Assembly: GCA_018697195.1 (NCBI GenBank)
Contig: CM031858.1
Coordinates: 88,193,277 to 88,257,276 of the forward strand
Length of the DNA: 64,000 nucleotides
Direction: 5' to 3'
From: Certhia americana
Lineage: Eukaryota; Chordata; Aves; Passeriformes; Certhiidae
The notes beneath the pieces are model-generated. The model searched no databases, was not told the DNA's origin, and worked only from the letters and a program-made list of their open reading frames with translations. How positions within the stretch are numbered: position 1 is the first letter of the stretch; each line of letters starts with the position of its first letter. The translations under genes and the position numbers were made by a program. Positions 13,286 to 25,684 of this stretch are shown here, in pieces.

Positions 13286-14657
13286 TGACTAGAGCTGCTG
13301 CTCGTGTGATAAATAACAACCCAGGTGTTTCAGCCACTAACAAAGAAATGGAAACGTGGCCCACAGATAAGGTAATTGTATTAACTCTGGCCATGGTGAC
13401 CTGGCACATAGCAAAGCAAAACCCATAGCAGCTGAGAGAAAAAAAAACAAAACCAAAAAGGTGATATAGCTTGCATCACATTGATGGAGAATGTCAATTG
13501 CAACATGTTGTTTTCACTCTTCAAGAAAGTTATCCTCATTCCTGACCTATTTTTGAAAACTTCAAGTCTCTCCAGACAGAACTTTAAGTCTCCAGAGTTC
13601 ATGAGAAATTATGGACCGCATGAGTAATACTCTAAACACGAACCTTTAAATATTGGCTTTTCAAATAACAACCAAAGGATCAGATGAGGCCAAGTATAAA
13701 TATTGACCTATGAACAATGACTTAGACTGTCTGCATGACACTGGTGTTTAATGGGAACTAGTATCCAGCTGTCAGTTTTGATTATTTTAGTTTTAATCCC
13801 TCATACCAAGATTATGTACATATTGTGTACTCATCCTTAGAAGTCAATTTCCTTTGTTTCTAACTCTATAGTAGAAGAAGGTTAAAGCAGGCCCTATCTT
13901 CTGAACTCAGTAAAAAAAGCCCTTGAAACTATGGGAGCCTTGGATACCCGAAAGGTTTATAATTAGTCAATTTCTGAAAACTCTTGAAAAAGATACTAGA
14001 AATAGAGTATCCCTCCAGGTTCCCACATACCTTTCCCTTCTTAATTAAAGAAAGTAGAAAAGCAGAACTGAGCTCTAAACCACATTTCAGATATTTTTAA
14101 TCTGCTATGCAATCTCAGGAAAAGCTGCTTGGAAACTAGAGCCTGCCTGGGTGAAATTAAAGGGAGTTTTATCCTTAGCTTGAAGATGATGCAGGAGCAC
14201 GCTGGGATCCCATGATTTCTGTGCCCTGTCATCCTGAATTTCAGTGAGAGCTATACTTCAAAGCCTTTTTGGTTTGAAAAATCAGAAACAGAAGTCTGAA
14301 TGACAATGTTTCCCTGTTCTTTTTATTTCTATATTAAAAGATTAACTGGACATTCAGTATACCAACATCCAATTCAGAAATAATGCATGGTCTCATATGG
14401 CAAGAGCCAGGTGAATGCAGCCAGCCTCTTCATTTACCAGTCCAGAACCAGAACCCCCCAGCAGCAATCAGAGCACAAACCCAGAAGAGGTGCAAAAGCA
14501 TGAAGGATCATTTTGCATACAATGAAAGGTCAGTCATTCACATCATGAGAGATGCAGGACATGATGCTTCTGAATATACATCCATAAACAATTGAAAAAG
14601 ATAGGTTTTTTTACTGTTTCTCTTTCCATCTTTAGCCTTTTCCAAGGTCTATAATTT

Positions 14658-14658
<1 letters not shown>

Positions 14659-14686
<28 letters not shown>
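14659..14686. repeat. (TA)n microsatellite
   Basis: An alternating AT tract with a single C interruption (ATATACATATATAT...). It lies just before the internally deleted CR1 at 14815. Confidence 0.85.
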
Positions 14687-14688
<2 letters not shown>

Positions 14689-14814
14689 TTTTCATATTTG
14701 TTAGAATACTATGGGATAATGCCCAAGAAGGAGGAGTGAGGCAAGAGAGCTGGTTAAGATTCAAGGGTCATCTATCCCAAGCCTAGGAATGATGCATCTT
14801 AATAAAGAGGAAGT

Positions 14815-15366
14815 CAGGCAAAAATGTCAGGAGGCCTGCATGGATAACAAGGAGCCTCTGAACAAACCAAAACACAGACAGGAAGCCTGCAGGGGATGGA
14901 AGCAAAAACAGGTAGCCTGGGAGGAATACAGATGGGTTGTCTGAGCCGCTAGGCATCCGGCTAGGAAAGGTAGAGCCCTGAGAGAATTTAATCTGGATAG
15001 GGACATCAAAGGAAACAGGAGAAACTGTACATTGTAGTAAAAGGAAGACTAGGGAAAATGTGGGCTCTCTCCAGAAGGGATCAGGACACCTGGCTACCCA
15101 GGATATGGAGAAGGCTGAAATATTCAATGACTGTTTTTCCTCTGTCTTGAACAGCAAGTGCTGCAGCAAGCACAGTGAGGGTGGCGAGGCACTGGAAAAG
15201 GTTGCCCAGAGAAGTTCTTCGATGCTAATCCCCACTAGTGTTCAAGGCCAGGCTGGATGGGGCTCTTAGTAATCTGGTCTAGTGGAAGGTGTCTGGCCCA
15301 CAGCAGGGGCATTGGAATGAGATGATTTTTAAGGTCCTTTCCAACCAAAACTGTTCTATGACCCTG
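14815..15366 (+). mobile_element. CR1 LINE with internal deletion, plus orientation
   Basis: The left part (about 14815-15165) matches the CR1 ORF2 region just before the reverse transcriptase: EEYR (14930s), a GNRR-like segment, then a GPL..TGDLVT.DMEKAE-like stretch near 15060-15120 (TGGCTACCCAGGATATGGAG). From about 15175 the sequence jumps to the CR1 3' end (GGCACTGGAAAAGGTTGCCC through CAAAACTGTTCTATGACCCTG). The whole reverse-transcriptase domain between these parts is missing. Multiple stops show it is dead. Boundaries are estimated by eye. Confidence 0.75.
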
Positions 15367-16144
15367 AAATGAAATGCTGATCTCTAGCACATCCTTTGTG
15401 CCGATGTGAGACAGGAAGAAAGACCCTTCATTACATTTAGGTAAGCCGTTGCTGACATGCAGGAGAGGGGCAGAGAGACTAAGCATCATTAAGAATGGCA
15501 CTTCAGTGTGCTCAGGAACTGGTGAAACTTACTTCATTGCTCTGCATTTTCTTACGCGTGTATGCTTGACCTCCTTTAGGTTCCTCTATTTTCTGTAGGA
15601 GACCTTCAGAGCTACTTCAGAACCTCAGTCAAGAAATAAGAGCACTGCAGGTGTCTGTTGTAGGTAATGTATTTTACTGAACTTCTAATTCTGATAAAGC
15701 ATGTCTTGAGGATGAAGCATTGAATATTTCCAGTGAAATACACAGACCTAACTTTGCAATTTCACTGAGGATAGTTACACTGTATGATCAACCTTGCTCT
15801 GGCTGCTTTGGGTGCAGATTTTCAAAAAAATAAAATCAAGTTTCCATTAAAGTACCTTAAATACAAATTTAAAAATGCATGGATTGACCTTTATGTCACA
15901 GAATGAAGCCTTATATTTTTAGCAGTTCTGGCAAACTAGATCAGGAAAGGAAGGTAGATATTTCAGATGATGTTCTTTAGATAGGGAAAAAGAATAATAA
16001 GGCAAACTAAATTAGATGAGAAATACCTATCCCGCTGCATAAAAAGCACATGCATCACAGCCCAGTGCATATGCCAAGCCTGAGACATTTGTCTGATGCA
16101 AACAACATCACCAAAGAATCCTGTTTTGTAAAACAAAGACTTAC
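15367..16144. other. Intron immediately 3' of the MOCOS exon
   Basis: AT-rich intronic DNA between the deleted CR1 and the MOCOS donor. The GTAAGT donor occupies 16144-16139 on the minus strand. Nothing else recognised. Confidence 0.8.
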
Positions 16145-16783
16145 CTTTCTGCTATGGATTTTCTTGGGAAATAAAAATCCTCTTCTGTGAGGTAGGCAGC
16201 GGCAGTTCCACCTCCGAAATAGGTTTTCCTCAAGAGAGGTGCAATTCTGTTGTTTACCAATAATGCTCCTAAACCAGTTGGGAATCCAAAGATTTTATAG
16301 AATGAGATGGGGATAAAGTCAGCTTGGTGAACTCCTAGATCTAATGGAGAACTGCTCACATACGAGGCTGCATCTAGTAGAACAAACCACTTCCCTGGTG
16401 TTTTGATGGGGCAGAGCTTTCCAGATTTTATGTCCTGTATCCATGAAAGAGGATATTTGGTACCAGAAAAATTGCTCTGAGCTGGGTAAGAAAATAGATG
16501 AGGTGTTGTGCAGTTTTGTTCTTCAGCTGGTAACCTGCTTTTTGCTAACAAAATTTCCTTTGGTTTTATTGGAACAGACAAGACATTCATTGAAGTAGTT
16601 ATGCCCCTCATACCAACCACAGATGTGTGGCTGTCAGTTAGGTAACAAAATCGACTGCTGGGTTGCTTTGTGCCTTCAGGTATCCAAGGGAATGATTCTG
16701 CTATCAGTTTAAGTGCAGCTGTGCATCCAGATGTGAAAATGATGGTGTAATCCTCAGCAGTAGTGTGGAAGTGTTGCAATATT
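16145..16783 (-). CDS. MOCOS: MOCOS internal exon, molybdenum cofactor sulfurase, NifS-like domain (partial CDS)
   Basis: This exon encodes part of the N-terminal cysteine desulfurase domain of molybdenum cofactor sulfurase. That cytosolic PLP enzyme passes sulfur from L-cysteine to the Mo cofactor of xanthine dehydrogenase and aldehyde oxidase. The exon has 639 bases: one base completing a split codon, 212 whole codons and two trailing bases. On the minus strand a T-rich tract ending TTTTTCAG precedes it, and the donor is AAAG|GTAAGT. Exon-relative motifs are HFHTTAEDY (4-12), FTSGCTAALK (16-25), DSHTSVVGMR (50-59), SYPAQSNFSG (98-107), LLDAASYVSSSPLDL (135-149) and SFYKIFGFPTGLGAL (160-174). 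Lys163 fits the family's PLP Schiff-base lysine and Asp137 the cofactor-binding aspartate. YFGGGTAAAYL (188-198) follows. The match to vertebrate MOCOS is close throughout, with no stop or frameshift. The open frame continues upstream through a Met, but that lies in the intron and is not a start. Exons for the N-terminus and the C-terminal MOSC domain were not found here. Confidence 0.95.
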
Positions 16784-16830
16784 CTGAAAAATGAAAAAAG
16801 AAAAACATCCATTTATTTTCTGATTTTTAT
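16784..16830 (-). other. 3' splice acceptor and polypyrimidine tract of the MOCOS exon
   Basis: Read on the minus strand, a run rich in T (TTTTTCTTTTTTCATTTTTCAG) abuts the exon start at 16783. The AG lies at 16785-16784. This tract, with the exon's codon phase, sets the 5' boundary used for the MOCOS exon. The paired donor GTAAGT is at 16144-16139. Both sites fit the U2-type consensus well. Confidence 0.85.
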
Positions 16831-19121
16831 CTTTTATTGTCATATGATATATTTTGGTTTTCCTCATCATAAGTTCCACTCTGACATCAGATATGAAGAG
16901 AAGTAGACAAGTTCTGCCAAACAGTACAATAAACTTCAACAAGGGAACCTGAATCATTTTGCCCAGAAGAGACTCTTTTCAGTGCTGAAGTGAATGTGGA
17001 TGTGTTCTTAAGAAGCCAATTTGTCTGGCTCCAAATAGAGTGGCCAGTCCAGTCCCTCAGTGGGATCAGAATCAAGCCTGCATATAATGAATATTACACT
17101 GTCCTTCAGAAAGACCAGTTTTATTTGCAAACTATGAGGGTTTTCAGTTTACAAAATATTTAGAGCAGACAGAATATGTTTCTGTTAAGATAATCTACTT
17201 AAATAGTAGGCATCCAAATTAAGAGTCAGAGTATTCAACAGGGAAACCTCAGCAAACAGCTTTGCTCCTTGCTTATGTTATTAACAATAGAAACAAGAGG
17301 CAGCAAGAAGCAACACACATTTCCATGGGCCTTATGCACATAAGGCTGTAATCTCTGTATTCCACAAAGGTAGCCCAAACCAGAAGAAATCTAATGTTTT
17401 CCAACGAGCCAGACTATGAAAAGCAAACTGGTCTCTGGAGGCATGTCTATACTACACATTCTTTGATGTCTTGACAACACCTTGTTGGCTCTAAACTACC
17501 TTTTGTGAACATCATCTAATACAGCTTGTGGTACCCATGCTAGGTTGTGCATCTATACCAGTTTTGCAGTGTGAAAGATGAGTCATTTCAGAGGCTGAGG
17601 AACAGCTTTGGTTCAGCCACCTTTCTTAACTTTTTCACCTGATGGACTTTATCTCAATTAACTTTCTAAAACTCCTACTAATATAAACAGAAAATGTAAC
17701 ACACATCTGAGAGACATCAGCTTCAGTGAATGGAGCATAGCAAAGAAAATTGAACCAGAGCATACATGTCACTGCTCAGAAATGATCTGTGGAATTCCAA
17801 GATACAGACCAGCATTTAGAGTCTATGAACTCTGATTTCCAGTGTATATCATTAAAAGTTTGCATGTTTTATACAACAGGATATTATTCCCATGCTAGAA
17901 GAGGCAGAAAATGAAGCTAGAGATGCATTTAAATATAAGTGGCACAAAAGATTATGTGAAAAATTCAAGTTAAAAGCCCTGAAACATAGGACATTGTGAA
18001 TTTCTTAAGATTTTGTTTATCTAGTCTGAAACACAAATGCTGCTGGCAAAGGGTTTTAGAGCTGGGTGGTGGGTGCAGCAGTCAAATATTAAACACTGAA
18101 AAAGAAACAATTGCAATGGCTTTAATGATTTGCACTAAAAAACTACCCTAAGAAGGCCCACTGAAATGATACTATGAATACCTTTCTCAGTTGAAGAAAA
18201 CTTCTATGGTGCTGAGAAGTACAGGATGCAACAGATGGATTCATAGGCCCAAATGAGACTTGACTTTCTTCAGAACCTAAATTTTTGAAAACTGATGCAA
18301 ATGGCAAGTATTTTATGTCTTCTGGAAATGAAGAAAGAACTGCAACTCTTATGAAGAAGCAGGTCATGGATTTAGGCTTTAAACATTCCAAGAAATCATT
18401 TGAAAGAATTCATAAGAATCTTTCTCAAACAGACATGGCAGGGGATAGCTGCTGCAAGCATTCACAGCTTCAGACATAATTTTTAAAGGCCATCTTCATA
18501 GAAGCCAAACTTTTCCATTAGAGTTTAGAAACCCTGTTAGGGCTGAAGACAGGAACGACCACAGACGTTTTTGTATCAGGTACTGAGCACACAAGCTGCC
18601 TCATTCAGCACTGTGACCTGCTCTCTCTGGTCACTGAATCACTCCCCTTTCCCCCTGCACGGAGCAGTGCAGCCTTTCCCTCCACCACCTGCTTTGCAGC
18701 CTGGAGCACGTGTATGTGTAATATAGGACACCTGAGTGAAGGGACCTGAAACCTTTAACCCAGCTGGCTCTAGGGTTAACACTCAGAACCATGCCCTGAA
18801 TTTCAGTCCTGATAGCATTCTGCCTTTATTCTTCTTTCCTTGCATTTACCTAGGTACAGAAAAGGTGGGAAGCAGAAAAAGCAAGAGTTCTAATTTCTTC
18901 TTCAGGGACAGAGAAGGAAAACATGATACCTCTGTTTCTAGGGGAAAGGAATGGTGGAAAGTGGATTAGAAAGGAGGCTGGGTCTTTGTGGTTATGGAAG
19001 TAATTTTTTATGTATTATCTGATGTGGTTTATTTTTGTATGCTCTACAGTCATATAGGATAGATTTTGGAATCATCTGATATAAAAAAAAATTGCAAAAA
19101 AGTTGTGCAGTTCCAAGAAAA

Positions 19122-19145
19122 ATCAACAACAACAACCACAACAAA
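19122..19145. repeat. (CAA)n-type microsatellite
   Basis: Imperfect CAA units (AATCAACAACAACAACC). A shorter CAACAACAACAA tract recurs near 19303. Confidence 0.7.
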
Positions 19146-22100
19146 GTATCCAACTTGGTCTATTTTAACCTCTGTGAGATGTAGGACAAGTTATGTATTC
19201 ACATGTATGTGTACACACAGAATACAGTTTTAGCTAAAAAACTGGGGGATAGGATTAATTCTTAATATGTAACATCTTTTCATAAAAGTGAGCTGGCAAG
19301 AGCAACAACAACAAGCAAGCTGAAGGTTATTATCAAGTCTGCTCTTCTTTTGCTCTCTGTAATTTCTCTGTTCTCCTCCCCGCTCAGTCTCTTTGTGCCA
19401 CACAGTCTCAGTGCAAGGTGAGACACACTGGGTAAAAAGAAAAATTTTGCATAAGAATAGCAGCTGGAGTTCTCCAGTGGAATTGTACTTTCTTACTACA
19501 GTAGTTAATTTGACCAAAAGACACTGTTAAATGACTATAGCTGGACTGCAAAAATGGTAGAATGGGATTTAATAATGGGATGCTGTCATCCAACCATGAA
19601 TATCAGTGCCAGTGAGTGCTTTCATTAAACATTTTCAGAATTCTAAAAAACAATAAATACTATTTTGGATTGTTTAGGCTCACAAATAGTGACAGCTCTA
19701 TGTTTAATTCATAAATGAGTGAGACAAAGCTCATTGATATTTTAACTATATTTAGTTTCAATTCATTCAAATTCAGAAATAGCAGAACATTTCTGAAGGA
19801 AAATCTCTGACACAATACTGATCAATTATCTATTCAGTTCAATACCAGAAATTGACTTTCACATGAAAAAAATCAAGCTTTAGGGTTAATTTCCAAAAGT
19901 CTCCAAATAAATTAGAGGCTTTTTTTTAAAAGCCATTTAAGTTCCTAGAGCTAGAGAAACAACCAGCTTATATTTCTAGTTTACTTAGATAGGAAATAGA
20001 TTCTTTTGTGAGTAAAATTAGCTACCTATTGCATTTTGAGTCTCCAAATACCTTATAAAATTGCTGTGACTCCAGTACTTGCAAAACAGGTAGAATTTTT
20101 AAGGTCAGACTTACATTTTGATTGAACTATGTCTAACCTTTAAAAGGAAAGTAAAGAAAGTAATAGCAACTGAGTTCAGGGAATTTTCTTCTCCAGAATG
20201 ACCTCTGACATGCAGACCAGAAAAGCTGCAAGAACCTCAGAATAAGGTTTATAAAACGAATAGCACAAACTCCTGAACTAGAGCAGCACTGCCATGATAA
20301 AATCAGAGTACTCAGGGATAGAAAACTGCAATAGTTTTTGTTGTTGTCTCAACAACTTCTGCAGCCCCCAGTCCTACATCCTTTTGTTTTGACATGGATA
20401 TTGGGAAGCACTGGCTATTACACACAAAATTCCTAATGCTGTCTGTCTTCGTGCAAGACATACCCCATTACAGTGAAATGCAGTACACCTTTATTGCTCT
20501 CCAGGAAGATTTATAGCCATATATTAGGTTGCTGTTGGCAGCAGGACTAAAGACTTGCAGTAGAAAACTGGTAACTTGATGTACTACAGCTGACAGCTGC
20601 AAAGAGCAGTAGCATTTTATAGCATTACAAATTCCCACTTTTCAAAGGACTCTTTGGAAGAAAGGAGTAAGAGGGTTACCGTTTCATTAAACATATGGAT
20701 ACCACTGTGCCATTACTTGCAAGATGGCAGAAAGGCTGAGGAACCAGTCCCTTGCTGTCAGGCTGGCAAGGTGAGGGAGGAAGCTGCACACTCCCTCTTT
20801 GCAGGACATTGAAGGCCAACCACAAGCGGCCATCTCTTCTCTTGTCCCTTCAACGTCCCCAGGAGCAGAGATCATGACATAGATCATGCAACCTGTCCAG
20901 ACAGAAGGCACTGAAAACGCCGTCACTTCACCACACTTCCCTTTGTGTTTGTATTTTAAGACCTCTTTGTTAGCTGGTGTTTAATCATTTTTAAAAGCTG
21001 CCAGGAGACTTTTTTACCTTAATGACGACAGCTGAGCCAAAATGCCTTTCCACTTCAAAGTAAACACTGGCAAAGGAAGTTAATTGTCACCCCAACCAAG
21101 CCTGCTGTCTCATTTTATACATTTAATGTACACAAAATTAGTAATGAATTTTATACTTCAAGATTTCTATAATCAAGTCATCATATATTTAGAGGAAATA
21201 GTGGCATTATCTAACTTATCTAATCCAAAAGCCAGAACTAATAGTTTAATTAGAACTATCACTCCACAGTGCCACTGGCAGCTCTGAAGAAGGTAAAGGA
21301 TACTCTTTGTTCAGCTACCTTAGGGACACTGTGACACTCAAATGTCACAGAGATGCTCTCCAAAGCTGCTGCCTGGCTGGTTTTCCCCCATGCAAGAAGT
21401 TCCTCCTTGCCATCAGCTCTTTGTAGCTCACAGCAGATCAGTAGCAAACACACTCATTCCTACACTACACCATTTCCATTACAGCCTCCCAAAATTCAGC
21501 TGATTGACACGGCTTTTCTTCCAGGGTGCAAGGTTAAAATGTTTTTGATATGTTTTACATCAATTTCTCTCTATTCAAATCTACTTTTTGAAAACAGCTG
21601 TAAAAAGCTGAAAAGCATCTTATATTGCTAGGTTTTCTTCTCTCCATAATTTAATTCCAATTGATGCATACATTTCTATCTCTCGTCTACAAGATCAGAA
21701 TATGGTCAAGGAGTTTGTGGTTTACATACTTTGCACTTGTATTCTCAATTTTATTTAGATTGAATAAGTTTTCACAAATATCATGAGTACAATGATTCTC
21801 TAGTCAGTAGCTGATCTATAAAGCTGATCTTATAAAAATTTAAGTATGGCCATTGTAACAGAAGATTCAGATTCAAAGACAGAAGCATTACCTATTCAAG
21901 TTTAGCTAGCACTTCATAAAAGAAACTTTTCAGCTGCACATATACATCTAAAATTTTTTTTATTTTAGCATTTTTTTAGCGTTGTGCTACCCAGATTCAC
22001 AAAACCAATTTGGACTTGTATTGAGAGATGCTTACCTTGGGCCTTAGAAATATCATCACATTGTTTTCTGCTTTATGGAAACTTTGAAAAGATGTAACAT

Positions 22101-25100
22101 GCTGTTGTTTAATGAAAGGTTTTGTAAGAACAAAATTTAAAAAATACTTCAGAGTCAGAAGATATTTTATTTTTGTTTAATTTGCTTAAATGTAACTTGA
22201 AAAAAAAATTAAATTCTGTAACTGGCATTTTAATCCTTTCTGCACAGAAGTGCAAGCTGAAGTAAACTTGCAAGTGGCTGAATCTACATTTCTGGGTAAG
22301 AGTGTTTTAACATTCCCCATTTATTAATCAAGAGTCAGATCCAGCTATCAAAGCAGCCAATGGAAAAACTCCCACCAACTTTAGTGAGAGTTCCTAAGAT
22401 CTTGTAAACTGCTGTGGCTGTTACAGAGCAGGGCCCACCCCTGCCTTCAGGCTCAGCTTCATGCACAACAGCAGTTCTGTGAGTGTTTGTCTCTCTACAT
22501 GTACAGAGAAAAAAGGAAAAGATGTGGCTATCCTCATTCAAGCCAGCACAGAAGGATACCATAGAAAAGGATATACTTCTTAAGATATAACCCAAATTTT
22601 CTTTAATTTCTTTTGATAACAGAAGTGACAGCTTACATCTATATCCATGAAGGGAATGTTGTCTACAAATTAGAAAGACAGGCTTTATGGGTAGGAAATA
22701 TTTTATATCTGATTTCATAAAGACAAGGTCTATTCAATCCAGTATGTCACAGCACTGAGTTATATTCTCATTGTCAATTCCAAAATTAAACAAAAGCAAA
22801 CTAAAATCTACAAATGCTTTAAAGAATTAAATATATTCAAGCAAGAAAAAATTTACATAACCTGTCTCCCTTCAGTAAAACATAACTTAATGAAAAAAAT
22901 GACCTTATAAAGGTTTAGGTTTGGGTTTTTTGGTTTAGCTGATTTGTTTGTTTGTTTTCTTACAGCAATGTTTTCAACAGAAATCTATATACCCTATCAT
23001 CTGCAACCTGGACATCTAATCTGGTGGAAATCCACCAAATTGAAGGATTTGCCAATGGATTAACACCAGCATAAGAAAGAGCAGTGGGATAAATAATCTT
23101 CTACAGTTCTCTCTCAGTTTCCTCAGTCAGTCCCCTTTTCTGTTTCAGTTTCCTTTCTCGTATTGACAATGCACAAATTTAAATTTTTCAGATCGCATGC
23201 TAACTGTGAAATAGCTTCACACTGCCTTGTTTATCCTCAGTAGTTACATAAATAAACTCCTTTTCTGACTATTTTACTTAAAAGGCACTTATTCTGAACC
23301 CAGCTTCTTCCAATTACTGCTTGCAGAAGACTGGTTAGAATCTTACCCATTGACATGTCTGTTGTTTATTTGCTCCCTGGAGACAAAATAAATGATTATA
23401 TGGAATGCACCTCATAAGTTCCACTTGGCACAGGCAGGTGATGGAAAAATCCCCCCCTTCTATTGGAAAGCATTACTTTTTTTAGGCATTCACACTCAAC
23501 CATCTGAACTGAAGCATTATAATCCCTTACACTTCCTCCCCTGCCCAGTTCACTGGAGACACACTGTGGAAATACCCGTTTCCTTGCAAAGGGTCATAGT
23601 CAGTCCTCACCAAACAAATCCCCTCTCCGAGCTGGCAGCTCAGCAGAATGCCTGGAGTTTCACTTGCACAACAGCTTTAGAAGAGCAGGGGCTCTTTAAT
23701 GGCCACCAAAGCATCTTCCTGCAGGAAAAGATGCTTTGATGAACAAAGTCTATGAGAAGCACACACCCTGACTGAGAGGTGTTGACCCTCATTACTCATT
23801 TCAAAGCGCACATCCAGAAGGTGTTCAGTGTCACACCTGGCACACTGGTAGAGCAAACTACAAATAAGGGTGGTATTATAGCTCTGCATGTAGTCAAAAA
23901 GAGCAAAACAGTCAGAAGGACTCATAAAATACACAAAATCCGATGCTGCAAGCGACCTGTTGGTACAGTTTGTTCTAGCACACAACTATAATTCCTCTCA
24001 CTGACAGAAGTCTCCAATGCCTGTAACTTTCTAAATTTGGGCAGAAACCCCTGGGTAACTGTTTTCTTTGATATTAACTGTTATTTTTCTGTGTAGAGAG
24101 AGAAGATCAATAGCTTCATGATTTTTAAACCACTTTGTGTATATTTTTTCTGTGTAAGATCAGCCTGATCTGTTTACTTCAGTACTTGAACAAGTGCCAA
24201 AGATTTGTAAAAACACCCATGAAAACCTAATATTTTCATTAATTACAACACAAATGGCTGAAAATTTACACCATAGGTTCTTTAAAGAAAAAAATTACCA
24301 CCTGGTATTCAAGTAACCAGGAAAGAAAAGTAAAAAAAATCCCATATTTAGGCAACCATTTAAGGAGGACTAGCCATAAACATCAAACAGGTCATGAAAA
24401 AAAAGAAGTTCCAAACTGTAATTGCATAAACTAATTACCAAATTGAAAAACTACAAATTAAAATGAACCAGTTTTTAAACCATCCATGTCTTAGAATTCA
24501 AGTTACTTCTGCTGCAAATCCTAGAAGTCACTAGGAGGAAGCAAAGTAAAATCAAACATAGGGAGGTTTTGTGCATGGACTAGCATGTCACCTCAGATGG
24601 TGTCTGGGCAACTCCAGCACAAGATGTTTTCAATACAGTAATTTCCTCATAGGTTACACCAAACACCTAGTCACTGCATTTTCATCTTACCTAGCACAGA
24701 CCATAAGTTTTATATTTAGGCATGCCCTGAACAGAAACAAACACAACAGTATTTACTACAATGAAGAGCACTCAAGACAGCACAATACCAGCCAGAGGTG
24801 TCATTTCTACCATGAATATGTGCAACATCCTATCCACAGGCTACAGGAACAAGTTAAAGGGTGTGCATATGGAAATTCTTATCACCATAAGAAATCTACA
24901 CTGTGGACACAAGAGAAAATCCCTCTTTAGAGCCACCAAAGACCACAGGTTCTGCATCAAAAAGCTCACCTGACCTAAGCTAGAGGTCTGCTTTAGGATA
25001 AGGCATCTCACCCTGGACATGGCCAAATCCTTCCGTTGCATGCCAAAGGCATCCAAGTGCCTTGTGCACCATACACAGCTATGCTTATTGAACTTAACAC

Positions 25101-25666
25101 CAGTATCTTTGGAGTGCAAAATCCCTCTCTCCAATCTCAGTAAGTTCTGATCTCTGACCTTTCCATGTTATGAGCCCCTGCTGGGAGACTCAGTATTGCA
25201 GTGTGAAATTAATGCTGCTAATGCCAGCAAGCATCACTGCCATGAGCCCTGCCTACCTGCCACAAAGATATCTGCTGATAACTTGTCAGAAGTAACTACA
25301 CATTTTCTTTTCAGATTCTTGGAAACTGGAGGATACACCTGGCTATTTTCAGCAGCATAACAAATATAAATTTGTAAAGTTTGTTTCAGACAAAAAAAAA
25401 CAACTTAGGTGTTCTGATGGTTCCACGCTTAGCCAAGTTTTTACAGTGGTTAACCTTTTAAATAACGTCAGATAAGAAATAAAATATTCTTTATGGTGCT
25501 AAAAAGACTTCATAAGCTAGACTTTTTTTCACTTAAATAACATACCACTGTTTCCAATCTTTTTAAAACATTCTTTGTTTAAATTTTATTTAGTAGAATT
25601 TGTTTCCAGATCAGATTTGGCCTTTAAACTGTGTAGTTATGTGATCTCTTCAGCCATGGTGTTGTG

Positions 25667-25684
25667 TTTTTTTTTTTTTTTTTT
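25667..25684. repeat. T18 homopolymer
   Basis: Eighteen T residues after GTTGTG, followed by CTTTTG. A minus-strand poly(A) interpretation is possible, but no retrocopy is recognised downstream. Confidence 0.9.

Larger units (their letters stand above)
9243..14814. other. Non-coding, probable MOCOS intron
   Basis: No exon recognised. It contains the minus-strand CR1 relic (13117-13285), the A17 tract and the TA microsatellite. I looked here on the minus strand for the next MOCOS exon (the FEDGT...FLD region) and did not see it. Confidence 0.6.

Noticed and set aside
14783..15235. 150-codon minus-strand open frame
   Set aside because: It is mostly the antisense of the deleted CR1 copy, so its openness comes from repeat composition.
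18285..18479. Plus-strand open stretch after a TTTCTTCAG acceptor-like site, translation rich in K/E/S
   Set aside because: It is protein-like but matches no family, ends in a stop with no supporting signals, and lies opposite to MOCOS. It could be a terminal exon but I cannot support it.
21018..21066. 49-bp minus-strand segment between TTCCTTTGCCAG and AAG|GTAAAA
   Set aside because: Such short splice-like pairs are expected by chance in this much intronic DNA, and the peptide is not a MOCOS segment.
24967..25134. Minus-strand TCAG|GTGAG donor-like site near an open frame
   Set aside because: The open frame does not end at the donor in a consistent phase, and no homology is seen.
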